DNA of 64,000 bases from Catonia carolina (GCA_035578175.1 JAQMRL010000016.1:1055501-1119500); one strand, 5' to 3'. Positions 46,409 to 58,196 are shown, numbered from the stretch's first letter. The notes: generated by a model from the sequence alone, not told the origin. Numbers and translations: made by a program.

Positions 46409-47514
46409 ATGGCTGATGCAACTGGAGTGGGAGTGGACTCTTCAAGCAGAACAGCCTCACAAGTCTGTAAATTATGTAGACTGGCTACCATTGACTGCCG
46501 CAACAAGAATAAACTCATTGCGTACTGTGCAAAGTGTAAGAAGAAATTACGTAAACAAAGAACCAAATCTTGGTATGGTAAAATTAAACAGCTGTACGAC
46601 TCTTGTTTGACTTGCCTGAATACGTTCTACAACAATCTGTCATACGAACCACATGACTGTACACTAGAAGGCATATTCGTTTGTGATGGTTGTGGCAGAG
46701 TATTCCTCCACAAGGAAAATATAACGCTACATGTAAGTAAATGTCACAAAATCATTTCGAAATGAATGCAACTGTAAGTGAAAACAATGGCCAAAGAGAT
46801 TCAAAATCGGAATTGGAGTTGGAACATTGTGGGAGTACTTCTAGATTGAGTGAAAGTAGCAGTGGCCACAAGATGTCTAAATCAACTGACAATGTGATTG
46901 GCCAGTCTAAATTACCCAAAACATGTAAAGACTTCACTTGTATTATTTGTGGAAAGGTTTTTAGATTTAAATCCACATTAACTACACATATGCGTGTACA
47001 TACAGGAGAGAAACCTTTTAAGTGTAAGTTTTGCAAAAAAGACTTTACAGTACTTGCTAATTTAAAAAGACATTTGCGAATTCATACTGCTGAGAAACCA
47101 TATAATTGTAAATTCTGTAATAATAAGTTTACAGATTCATCTAGTTTAAAAAGGCACCTGCATTTACATACAGGGGAGAAGCCTTTCAAATGTAAATTCT
47201 GTAATAAAAAGTTTACAGATTCATCTGGTTTAACTAAACATGTGCGTTTACATACAGGGGAAAAACCGTTCAAATGTAAATTCTGTAATAAAAAGTTTAC
47301 AAATTCATCTAGTTTAAAAAGGCACCTGCGTTTACATACAGGGGAGAAGCCATTCAACTGTAAATTCTGTAATAAAAAGTTTACACAGTCAACTAATTTA
47401 AATACTCACATGCGTTTACATACAGGGCAGAAACCGTTCAATTGTAAATTCTGTAATAAAAAGTTTATGTATTCATCTAGTTTAAATAGACACATGCGTA
47501 GACATATAAAATAG
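46409..47514 (+). pseudogene. C2H2 zinc-finger gene copy C, frameshifted, 7-finger array
   Basis: The third paralogue starts at the ATG after the acceptor-like gttgttttcag. The N-terminal Cys-rich module and lone C2H2 finger match copies A and B. At about 46757-46763 'caaaaatg' of copies A and B is 'cgaaatg', one base shorter, so the first frame ends at a TGA (46763-46765) after 119 codons. The second frame carries the Ser-rich linker and seven intact C2H2 fingers (about 46938-47505) and has its own ATG at 46762. It is a recently broken gene, unless the two halves are made separately. The third finger has NNKF and HLHLH variants but keeps its zinc ligands. AATAAA is at 47539. Confidence 0.82.
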
Positions 47515-47796
47515 AAAACACACATTTGTACGATTTGCAATAAAAATACGCATGTGCTTCATCTTTAAATACCATTTTTGTATGAAAACAAATAAACCAT
47601 AAAAATATAAATCGTGCAGTAAAATTTCTCTGCTATTCATGGCTTCTTTTTTAAGTTTGCTTATGTATAGAGGAGAGTGAAAGTGCAGATGTAAAGTTTG
47701 CAAAATAAACTCTGTACAATGAAAGTCATTCAAGAACACATTGCATGCGTAACCCACAGGATGGACACTTGGTCTGATAAATGTGTATCATTTTTT
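47515..47796. other. 3' flank of zinc-finger gene C
   Basis: Homologous to 4925-5207, including the conserved AATAAA at 47539-47544. No further gene. Confidence 0.5.
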
Positions 47797-48692
47797 GACT
47801 TTCCCTTCTCTATGTGAATATGTAGAAAGGAAAGTATTGTTTTCTTGTCTAATTTTGAAATTGGGTTTTCACCGGATATACACGTTTTCAGATCCCCTGA
47901 ACCCAAAAAAAAACATGTTTTTAGCGGTTGGTCTGTGTGTGAACAAAATAGCTCAAGAGCGGAACATCGAACAAAGTTAAAACATAAAACTTTAGGTAGC
48001 TACCAGTAGAAAACTCGACACGAACTTTTTTATTAAAATCGGCAATTGGAAGTAGCAGTTTATTGTGAATTTTTCACTATTTTGCAATATTTTTTGAAAC
48101 AGTTTTTATGATTTTTTTAAAATATTGCCTCATTTACTTCATTTTTCATTCTCTACATGATAGCCTACTTTAAGGCGCCATGTCTGCTGAAATTCTTGGG
48201 AGAGGCTGTTCCTTCAAAGAAAAAGTTTTTTTCATAGATTGCAGCCTTATGCATTTCAAAGCAGAAGTGTAAGAAATTAAAGTTGTAGAAAATTTAAAAA
48301 CCTACAACTTTTAGTTCAAACATTTCTTTTTATAACGCTTAGTTTAGTGGTAATTAGTGATATTTTTTTTAATGAAAATTGTAAAAAAATGAATGGCCTT
48401 TATATGGATTTAACGACAGAAGTGTACAGAATCAAATTTATGGGAAATTAAAAGTTCTACAACTTTTATTTCAAGAATTTTGCTCTACAGTCTTGTTTAG
48501 CTTCAAAGAGTGATTTTCCGTATTTTTGAGTCAAACTAAGATTGGTTTTCATTTTGCATCATTCACTGATGATTAAAATTTGGTTATGTTTATTTTAGGT
48601 TAGTTTTTTGTTTATTAGTAATGTAAGGTTATATTGTTCATAATTAGCATTGTCAAGTGAAAGTCGTGTGAGTGTTTAACACCAGATTTTTC
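47797..48692 (+). repeat. R repeat, diverged full-length
   Basis: Orthologous to 5208-6116. Confidence 0.85.
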
Positions 48693-48950
48693 TACTCAGT
48701 TGTAATGGGCAATGTTTGTTGAGGGGTACAGGGGGGGGGGGATTTTGTACTCGGCTGTTATGTCAGAATAGCATGAATGATTTTGTAGACTACATCTGAA
48801 GTCATAGACCCATCATCAGAGTATACAAAATATATTGTAAAAGTACTTTAATTTTTATCACTGACCTGTTACAGGTGTTATACTGCTTGTTTTTACCTTT
48901 TAATTATGAACATGTTTTGGTGTCCAACATCATTGGAGCACTTAAATGTA
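48693..48950. other. Spacer between convergent R copies (unit 3)
   Basis: Homologous to 6117-6368, with the G run near 48731 expanded from 7 to 10. Confidence 0.6.
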
Positions 48951-49778
48951 AAAAAATCTTATGTGAAACACTCACACAACTTTCTCTTGCCAATGAAGTA
49001 ATGAAACCTAACATTAGAAATAAACAAGAAAACTAACCTCAAAAGCCATAACTTTATTTTAGTTATGAGTGAATGATGCTAAATGAAAACCAACCTTAGT
49101 TTGGCTCAATAATACGGAAAATTATTTTTAATGCTAAACTATGCTCTGTAGAGAAAAATGTTAACAAAATAAAAATTGTAAATTATTTAATTTACAATAA
49201 ATTTGATTATAAACATTTATGTCATAAAATGCATACTGAGGCAAAAATCTTAAAAAATCCATTTTATTACAGATTTTTGTGAACAAAAAAGAAAATCACT
49301 TATTACCATTAAACTGTTTGAAATAAAAGTTGCAGATTTTTAAATTTTCTAACCCTTTAATTTACACACTTTTGCCCTATAATTCATATTAAGGCCGCGA
49401 TATAAAAAAATAAAAAATAATTTTTTTCTACGACAGAACAGCCCCTCAAGAATTTTAGCAGACATGCGTCTACCCAATCATGTAGAGCATTAAGAATGTA
49501 GTAAACGAGGTGATTAAATATTGAAAAAAAGTGAAAAATTACACGGATAAACTACTACTTCTGGTTGATTGATTTTGATGAAAATTTCCGTTTCAGGTCC
49601 TCTAGTGGTACGTAACTTAAGTTTAAAGTTTCAACTTTGTACAATGTTCCATTTTTTAGATATTTTGTACACACATACACACAGAGACCAATTGCTAAAA
49701 ACATGTTTTTTGGGTGGAAGGCGTCTGAAGACAATACTTTCCTTCCTATATAATTATTCAAATAGGGCAAGAGAAAGT
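48951..49778 (-). repeat. R repeat, reverse, internally shortened
   Basis: Orthologous to 6369-7357 without the SINE-2 insertion, so that SINE came after the duplication or was lost. Confidence 0.85.
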
Positions 49779-50124
49779 AAAAAACCAAATCTAGTGAAAT
49801 GTGTAGAAGATGTCTCTTGAGTGATTCAAGTGAAACTGTTTAATCATTTGAGTTGATCTTTTGTCGTATTGTTTGCTGATAGGAGACGCATTTGTTATTC
49901 TTATTTACTCCATTCACTTCATTCGTGTTTACGTGTATGGGGTAACAGTTTCTTATCCTCACATATGAATGACATTTTATACAATTTATTGTTTTGTTTC
50001 TACATAATGTATTTGTAATTATTTTATTATATTTCATAGAATGTGTGGTTTCTGCTCTGTATGGTTATTTTTCTCTTCGGCTGTTGTTAAATCAGTTTCC
50101 AAATGTAAATTGTAATTAATTGTA
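49779..50124. other. Unit linker before MITE-1 (unit 3)
   Basis: Homologous to 24846-25189. Noncoding. Confidence 0.45.
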
Positions 50125-50316
50125 CAGTCCATTTGAAATAGCATGATAGTATTACTTAAATGGAATAAAGAACTGAGGGAATTTTTTAATGTGCTCATGC
50201 GTCAGTGCTACCACTAGAATAATTAAAAGGGAAATTTTACTTTCGAAAAGGGAATTTTTATTCAGAAAAGTTACCGCCATTCAGAGATTTACTATCATGC
50301 TATTTTGAATGGACTA
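50125..50316. mobile_element. MITE-1 (unit 3 copy)
   Basis: 192 bp with the same ends as 8779-8971. Confidence 0.75.
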
Positions 50317-50619
50317 TATTTTGTTTTTTGTTATATCCATTATTATTTTTGTCATCATGCCATGAATCTTATGGCTCTTATTTTGTTAATTGTAGGTTTA
50401 AGACACTTAAATTGTTGTTGTAATTTTTAGTTTGCAATAAATAATACTTGTAATTCTTAAACTATAGTGTGTTAATTATTTAATTTACCTAGATCCCAAA
50501 ACGGACCTTAGAGATAAGTGTCACAATACATTATTGTCTGATGACTGGATGTGTAAGTTCAGTTGAGGCTGTCAACTAAATACATAATTTGGAATCTGTT
50601 ATATTGTAATAATCTGTTT
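50317..50619. repeat. Unit block with deletion (unit 3)
   Basis: After MITE-1 the sequence jumps near 50388 from the 'cttattttgtta' linker straight to 'attgtaggtttaagac'. About 1 kb present in unit 1 is missing. Confidence 0.5.
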
Positions 50620-50757
50620 CCACCTTGTCATGTTCATGGGATCACGGGTTCGAATCCCATTCAGGCACGGCATATTTTCATACATTACAAATAAGTCATT
50701 TCATCCCTCACCGTCTGCATTAGCAGTAATTGCAGAAGAGTAGGACTATAAACCTAA
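50620..50757 (+). mobile_element. SINE-1 fragment (unit 3)
   Basis: B box gggttcgaatccc and body, as at 29872-30003. Confidence 0.6.
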
Positions 50758-50791
50758 AGAAAAAAAAATTTCCAATGTTCAGTCTAGTTTT

Positions 50792-51075
50792 ACTTTCTCT
50801 TGCCTATATAAATTTATAGGAAGGAGTATTGCTTTAATGCTGATGAGAAATCCAGTTTTCACAAGATATACATGTATTCAGACCCCTGAACCCAAAAAAA
50901 CATGTTTTTAGCAATTGTTCTCTGTGTGAATAAATTATCTCAAGAAAGGAACTTTAAATGAAGTTGCAACTTAAAATTTAAGTTAGGTACTACTAGAGGA
51001 ACCAACACGAACATTATCATCTAAATTGGTCAACCAGAAGTAGTTCTTCATAAAATTTTCACTTTTTTGCGACGA
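50792..51075 (+). repeat. R repeat, 5' part (unit 3)
   Basis: Same truncation as 10835-11120 and 30040-30325. Confidence 0.8.
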
Positions 51076-51439
51076 TTGCTGCCCGCCGTGACAGACTGTT
51101 TTTTGTGTACCTAAGCCTTAAGCCATTGAATTATGCACAAGATTATACACCCAACAACAGTGACTCACTTGTCCTCTATAACAATGGATAGAATAGTGAA
51201 GAGAGTGAAGAAGAAGTTTTACGTGGTGTTTACTGTTTGCAAAGATAGAGCAGTAGTAGAAAGGAAGAGACTGTTGGTGTGGTTTGGGGTTTAACCCTTA
51301 AGGCTCCCTTCGTACTATCCGCTTCTAATACACAGCCATGGCCGTATTACATTCCTTTCCCATCACGTCACACACACACACACACACATTCATATAGTTA
51401 GATTTTACTTGTGAAAAACCATTTGTAAAGCAGAATTTT
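51076..51439. other. Old LINE remnant and (CA)n tract
   Basis: The first 170 bases match the old LINE fragment of units 1 and 2. The rest is unique, with a (CA)n run at about 51368-51387. No gene. Confidence 0.4.
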
Positions 51440-51833
51440 AGCTACACATATGTTGTTGTTCTTTAGGTCATCAGCCGAAAAGCTGGTTTGAACCTCTAGA
51501 GGCTTTACTAAGTTAAACGAGGAGTGAGGTTGTTTACGATTGCCTTCCTCACTGAGTGGAAAAGTACGCTTATCAGCATGCCGGGCCCACTGAAAAGCAC
51601 AAATTTTCCACTCTGCAAATGACACCTTCACTTCATTCATCACAGGGTCTGGCTGTATAATGAAAATCATTACTTTCAGAGGAGATAACTCTGATTAGTG
51701 TCTTTTACACCTCTACCTCTTCTGTTTTTAAATGATTCAGTCATTTAATTGGCTGAACATGCGATAAGAAACAGAACTATTTATTTTAGCTCTGCAACTA
51801 ACAGATTGGGTGTAAATAATTTGACACTCCACA
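51440..51833 (-). repeat. 400-bp ggctgatgacct repeat, reverse
   Basis: Reverse copy of 10400-10800. Its 90-codon open frame is not conserved as protein. Confidence 0.5.
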
Positions 51834-51836
51834 CAT

Positions 51837-52770
51837 ATGTATATTTCACAATTGTGTAGGTTGCAGGAGAATGAATCACTAGATAGGACTTTATTGTGGG
51901 ATTATTATACCGATCAAATTTGTGGTAAAATATCATCTGGGGTATTTGCATTAAAACAAATTGCCAGATTAAATGATAAAAAATTGCTAATAGCAGCTCA
52001 TCATGGTTTAATTTTATCTCATATCAGTTATGCTATATTAGTATGGGTTAATTTATCACAGTGTAACATTGAAAGAGTTTTTAAAATACACAAAAAAGAT
52101 GTCAGGTGTATGATGGGAGTCAACCACCTTATCTCATGCAGATCACTATTTAAAGAGCTGCAATTGCTTGTACATTCCTTGTTTGTACATTTTTGAAGTG
52201 ATAATGTACTTCAAGAAGAATATTTTTTACAGAATTTAGATGTTCACAACCACTACACAAGAAACAGAATCGATAATTATGTTACTAATCACAACACTAA
52301 ATTGCTTGAACAAAAACCAACTTTTGCAGGTAGAAAATACATCAATTAATTGCCACAAGATTTAAAAAGTTGTGACAATTTAAGTCATTTTAAAAAAAAG
52401 CTAAAACAATATTTGATTGATGAAATATTTTACAGTGTGCACGAATTCCTTTCTAAATAGTTTTGGTATTTAACTTTAATCAAACAAATATTTTGTACAA
52501 TTTGATACAAAGGGGTTCATGACAAGCCTGCTGAGTTAAACAGGCAGGAGGAAATTATTGGTGATGAATTTATCATTGTGTTTGTTTTTTTTATTATTAT
52601 TTATTTTGTGTGATTTTAATTCAATAGGGTTCATGATAAACCTACTGAAGTAAGTAGTAGCAAAAACAATTTTTATGGGTAAGTGATAAATTTATCATTG
52701 GTGATAAACTTTTAGTTTTATCTTGACATGTCCTATACTCCCTTTGGAGTCTCCAAGATGAAAAAAAAGT
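51837..52770 (+). mobile_element. LINE 3' part, + strand
   Basis: The reverse-transcriptase C-terminus of the same LINE family as 11418-13745, in the opposite orientation. LLWDYYTDQICGKISSGVF and SRSLFKELQLL-type residues lie in 51837-52196. A frame-shifted tail and 3' UTR follow, ending cctatactccctttggagtc plus A-rich sequence. Confidence 0.7.
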
Positions 52771-53297
52771 ATAACATTGAAAGCGCTTTTAAAATACAGA
52801 AAAAAGCTGTCAGGTGTATGAAGGTAGTCAACCACCTTACTTCATGCAGATCACTATTTAAAGAGCTGCAATTGCTCACAGTTCCTTCTTTGTTCATTTT
52901 TGAAGTGATAATGTACGGATAGTATGCACTAATTGCTTGAACAAAAACCAACTTATGCAGGTAGAAAATACATCAATAAATTGCCACAAGATTTAAAAAG
53001 TTGTAACAATTTAAGTCATTTTAAAAAAAGCTAAAACAATATTTGATTGATGAAACATTATACAGTGTCAATGAATTCCTTTCTAAATAGTTTTTGGTTG
53101 AAAAGTATTTAACTTCTAGTTAAATAAATATTTTGTACTTTTTGATACAAAGGGGTTCATGACAAGGATTAAGCAGTAGTAGAAACAAATTTTTGGTGCT
53201 AAGTAATGAATTTATCATTGTGATTGACTTTTAGTTTATTAGTTTTATCTTGCCATGTCCTATACTCCCTTTGGAGTCTCCTAAATGGAAAAAAATG
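52771..53297 (+). mobile_element. Second LINE 3' fragment, head-to-tail
   Basis: A shorter 5'-truncated copy begins directly after the A-rich tail of the previous one and repeats the same 3' end and UTR, again ending ctttggagtctcc plus an A-rich tail. Confidence 0.7.
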
Positions 53298-54399
53298 ACG
53301 TCAGGATGACTTGTTTGGGAACACTGCAGGTAGTATTTTGTCATGGGCCACTCCCTTCCCTCCTTTGCTACAACGTACATTAGGCCCAACTGTTTGTAAC
53401 AAAAGCAAATTCCTATAAAAAAAGGCACAGTTTTCACACAAACTAAGAAACGTGTTTGTATGTTGACTTACAGACGGCCTGCTTGTGATATCTGTTTACA
53501 TAAAGAGTTTTCATTATTCTAACCTACCTTTCACACTAAAACAACAGTGAAATATTTCCCTTTCATTATATTCTATTTCTGTAAAGGCTTTGGAGTAAAA
53601 TTGTGTAGGAGAATTCTCTACAAAATAAATAGAATAATGACCGGTTTCAGATGTATATTGACCTGACTGCAATAAATTTAATTGTGCAGTGGACTACCGG
53701 TTTGTATAGCCAGCCACTGAAGAGGGTTCGCATAGCAGATGGGTTGACGCGGTGAGTAGAGTACTGGTCCAAGAAAGATGTGAGGTGGAATGCAGGGCCA
53801 CCAAATAAGGATAGATTATTGTACGGTGCTGGAGGAATTCAACTCATACGCAAGTGAAGAAAGAAAGTGGTCTGTTCAGAGTGTGTGAATCTAGTTTCGG
53901 GTGGGAAGTTGCTAAAAATTATGTGAAATGCATAATACGCATTATTATGAACCAGTACTGACTTATGCACTGTGGTGTAATGCAGCAGCCTACTGAAATT
54001 ATGTTAGAAAAGATGGTGTATGAATTAATGTAATTGGGGGTGGAGAGAAAAAGTTACAATTATGTGGACAAGTCTATAGGATGAAGGAGATTGTCTGGCT
54101 ATTAGGACAGCCTAGTTTGAGGGGGAAGGTAAAAGTCCTCTCGCATGACCAACAGTGAAGTATTTAGGATCACTTGAGGATGGACTGTTAGAAAGATTTG
54201 ATGCCAAGAGAACATCCGAGGTGAAATGGTTCACTCATACAGAGATCTGATGAAATTAACAGAATGGTTACAAAAGTTTTTAGTGTTGCTAATGTTCTTA
54301 AAATAATTTTTGGTATTGTTTTGCTCAATACTTAATATCGGAATTTAATAAATAACGAATGATACATAATTTTTGAAGACGAAACCAATGGTTGATGCT
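53298..54399. other. Mostly single-copy segment with old LINE remnant
   Basis: Bases about 53870-54280 include a frame reading EPVLTYALWCNAA, a non-LTR reverse-transcriptase-like piece related to 11121-11417. The remainder shows no gene or repeat partner. Confidence 0.4.
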
Positions 54400-55040
54400 T
54401 TTACATATTTCCGTTCATTGTCGTAATTATTCTTTCCATATAATTTAATTCCTTTGTAGTATGAATATTATAAGTTTAACCGATGCAAATTAAATTTTTA
54501 AAACTTATCAAGAATTCAACAAGTATAGTTGCGCTATCTAGCGCCAGTTTTTTTTAATTATAAAACTAACGGTTTCAATAAAGGAGGGAACGAAGTGGTC
54601 GTGTCTTTGCTTATAAACCTGAATAAAATAATTAGTAATATTAAACAGTTATAGGTTATTATAGAACCGAAAATCGGATTGTGGGTTCGAGGAATCTGCA
54701 GTCGACCAAACTAACTGATTGGTAAATTATGTTTTTGTTTTATTTGCTAGATGAAGATGAAGAGCTTCTACTTGAATCTTTTCAGGTTATGTTGGGGAGT
54801 CGAAACTTATAAAAAGTATAATAGAGGATGTGTATTCGGTTATTCTAATCAAGTGTACTGGGCACTGCAGATTTAATTAGAGACGGTTTTGTGTTCAGTT
54901 GTGAAAATTATTCGGTCAGTGTATACAAGATGGAACTTGTTTCATTTGGCCTAGGGTCATGCCCTGTAACGTGGTCCAGAAAAGCTAAATCTAGTTTCTT
55001 AATTATTTAAAAAATTGGCGATCTCTTAATAAACGGTTCT
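54400..55040 (+). repeat. Block X, copy 5 (truncated)
   Basis: Left portion of X, including 'gcgctatctagcgccag' and the donor/acceptor pair. It is broken near 55040, where a second X start follows in tandem. Confidence 0.6.
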
Positions 55041-56490
55041 GTATTTATTGACTTTAAAAACGTATCAACACCGTATAATTGAGCTATCTAGCGACAGTTT
55101 TTTAATTTACAAAATGGACTTTTCGTTTTATGGTGGGAAAGAAGTGATCGTGTGTTAGTAAATAAATTAGGAGAAAACAATTAGTACTATTAAACAGTAA
55201 TAGGTTATTATAGAAAATTGGATAGTGGATTCAAGAATCTGCAGTCGACCAAACTAACTGATTGGTAAATTATGTTTTTGTTATATTCACTAGAAGACGT
55301 GTTTTGAAATCTTTTCAGGTTATGTGTGAGAATCAAAACTTAGTGTGATGAACGTCATTAAATAAAACCTTTAATAGAGAATGTGTATTCGCTTATACTA
55401 ATAAAGAGTACTGGGCACTGCAGATTTAATTATAGACGGTTTATTGTTCAGTTGTGAAAATTATTCGGTCAGTGTTTACAAGATCCGAACTAGTTTCATG
55501 TTTCCTTGGGTCATGCCCTGTAACGTGGTCCACAAATGCTGAATATAGTCTTGATTATGTTAAATATTGGTGATCGTTTAATGAACGATTCTGCATATTA
55601 TAATGACTTTTGCTTAAACCGACTTTTTTCGACAAGGTCAGACGGTTTTTACAACTTTGGAGCTTCAAGGAAACATGATAGTACACGAGGTTCTATTAAT
55701 CTTAATTAATATTTAATTGTTACAGCCAAAACCAACTTAGCCTATTTATTTGTACCGAAGATTAAGTTGTAAGGTGTAAAACATAACCTCAAACTTCAGA
55801 ATCGAAATGTTTCTAAAATCAGTTTTTTTTAACAAAGTTTGGAAGTATAAAAGTTCCCATTGTTTACAAGCAAATTCTTGCCTTCCCAAATAATATTTTG
55901 AAAGATTCCCGTGACTTTATTAAGCAATCTGTTGAAAATAAATGTGTCATAATTTGTAAAGAAAGGTAGCCAGTATAAATTTGATGTAATAAATTTATGT
56001 CCAAGTGGTTCATGTAAAGAAATCTATTAGGCATTTTCTGTAGCATTGTCTTGTGCTGTTGCTGATTACAGGTGAAAATGATTGGCTAAAAGTAACCATT
56101 GATATGAAAATATGTCCACATTGGTACATGCATGTATGGTGAATGTACATTGTATTTCAGTTGGACCTAATGTTATTCTTTTCTTGTGCGCAGGCAGCCT
56201 TGAAGTACACCACAGCATAAATTACTTGAGATACCATCCTGTGCTGGAACTGAATCTTAAATACCATTGGAAAAAGAAGTCTCATTGACAATTCAGTATC
56301 CAAGAAAACTAGCCAATTAACTGAATTTTCGTTAAAGGTATGTTAGTTTTATTTGATTAAAATTGAAATTTTGTGAAACTCATTGTAATTATTTCCATTT
56401 TGATGTTCTTCTAAAGAAGAAAATTTAAAAAGAAATTTATGCATACAGAATTAATAGTATTTGTGACTGTCCATGGGAAAAGGGACCCAA
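55041..56490 (+). repeat. Block X, copy 6
   Basis: Complete X without MITE-2 or the TIR transposon, equivalent to 13746-15245. Confidence 0.65.
56072..56337 (+). other. Exon-like pair in block X, copy 5 of 5
   Basis: Reads GENDWLKVTIDMKICPH, then LEVHHSINYLRYHPVLE, stopping after KKKSH. Splice-like borders are kept. Confidence 0.45.
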
Positions 56491-56562
56491 GTCAAAAGTA
56501 AGATTAGGAGTGATTCTTGCAGATTGTTTCAGCATTAGCTGAAACAGTTATATTTAAGATTT

Positions 56563-57234
56563 GGGCTTTTATATGAATTTTAGAGCAAAATTGCAAGTAA
56601 TACAAATTGTCGAGAATTTAAAAAACTACAAGTTCTTTTATATTAAACATTTTATTGTATATTGCTTAGTTTAGGAGTAATTAGCAATTTTCTGTTTTTT
56701 TCTCATAAAACATGTGAAAAAATCGATTTTTTAAGATTGCAGTCTTAGCATTTTACATCAAAAGTGTATATAATCTTCTTTTTTTTTTGGTTTAACGTGC
56801 GACTGTTCTGCAATTACTGCTAATGCAGATGGTGAATGATGAAATGATTTTTTGTAACGTATGAAAAAATGCCGTGCCTGAATGGGATTCGAACCCAAGA
56901 CCGCATGATGAGAGGCGAGCACGTTACCAATTACGCCAATGCGGCCGGCTTATATAATCTTATTTATAAGAAAATTAAAAGCTCTACAACTTCTTATTAG
57001 AGCTTTTTTCTCTATAAAAAGCCTAGTTTAGCATGAAAGAGTGATTTTTCCGTATTTTTAAGCCAAACAGGTTGATTTTCATATGTCATCTGTCTCTCAT
57101 GATTAAAATTAGGTTATGTTTATTGAGGTTAGTTTTTTTTAATTTCTAATGTTTTAATACTAAAGTTTGGTTATATTGTTTATTTTTTGCATCAGCAAGA
57201 GAAAGTTTGTGAGTGTTAAACACCAGATATTTTT
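56563..57234 (+). repeat. R repeat, 3' part, interrupted by SINE-1
   Basis: R monomers 1 and 2 and the 3' end, split at 56779-56950 by a complete SINE-1. Confidence 0.8.
56779..56950 (-). mobile_element. SINE-1, complete, with target duplication
   Basis: 172-bp tRNA-derived SINE. On the - strand it has A box TGGCGTAATTGG and B box GGTTCGAATCC, then the 'ctgcattagcagtaattgc' body and an A-rich tail. It is flanked by the 11-bp duplication TATATAATCTT (56768-56778 and 56951-56961), showing insertion into R by target-primed reverse transcription. Confidence 0.9.
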
Positions 57235-57626
57235 CACCGTTATTTATAAAAAAAATTACACAATTTTTTTAAAAAAAAGGTAATTAACACTAATTTTTGT
57301 GAAATAGCAATGAAAGTGGGTTAATATTTGATGAGTGATGATATTGTTCAATTGGTGTTTCCTCTCCTTGTCTCTGTCAGATGTCATCTCTTACTGATGT
57401 AACATTGTGTGCTGAATCATGTGATCTCTTCAAATAATTGATATCTCAAATTGTTAACATCCTACAGCAGATTTATATGAGGTCATATCAAATGTAAAAA
57501 TTCACAAACGGAGAAAGAATTGAAAAATTTTATTGTAATTTATCATACAAGATAAAACGTTGCAATTTTGTTTTTTATTTGAACAAATTGCATTTGTATT
57601 TGAATTAATACTAAGGAAACTAATAT
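57235..57626. repeat. Spacer S (unit 3)
   Basis: Homologous to 15639-16036. Confidence 0.6.
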
Positions 57627-57884
57627 AAAAAATCAGGTGTGAAACACTCACACGACTTTCCCTTGCCAATGCAAATAATTTTAATAATATAAGCTAACAT
57701 TAGTAATAAAACATTATAAATAAACAAAATAAAATTAACTTCAATAAACATAACGTTATTTTAATCATGAGCGAAAGATGTAAAATGAAAATAAACTTCA
57801 GTTTGTCTTAAAAATACAGATAATCACTTTTTCACACTAAACTAGGCTCTGTACAGAAAAATGCTCTCAATAAAATTGTATTTT
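57627..57884 (-). repeat. R repeat, reverse, 3' part
   Basis: From atcaggtgtgaaacactc to 'ctgtacagaaaaatgctc'. Confidence 0.8.
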
Positions 57885-57896
57885 ATTTTAATTTTA

Positions 57897-58196
57897 CTAC
57901 AGATTTGTATGTAATCAAATATGTAGGAAAATAAAAGATCTACAACTTTTATTTAAAGCGTGTTTCTCTACAGAGCCTAGTTTAGAATGAAAGAGTGATT
58001 TTCGGTATTTTTAAGCCAAACTAAGGTTGATTTTCATTTTGCATCTTCACTCATGATTAAAATAATGTTATGTTTATTGAAGTTAGTTCTTTTTATTTAT
58101 TTCTAATGTTTTATTACTAATGTTAGCTTATATTATTAAAATTATTTGCATTGGCAAGGGAAAGTCATGTGAGTGTGTCACACCAGATTTTTTTTA
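57897..58196 (+). repeat. R repeat, 3' part
   Basis: Second monomer and 3' end, ending cacaccagattttttttta-type T run. Confidence 0.8.

Larger units (their letters stand above)
44908..57884. repeat. Tandem complex unit 3 (partial, about 13 kb)
   Basis: Third copy: SINE linker, zinc-finger gene, convergent R pair, MITE-1, SINE-1 block, scrambled LINE, X blocks and spacer S. It lacks the mariner and the second (MITE-2-bearing) X block. Confidence 0.65.

Noticed and set aside
51398..51670. 90-codon reverse frame
   Set aside because: Inside a 400-bp noncoding repeat whose other copy (10400-10800) does not keep the frame.
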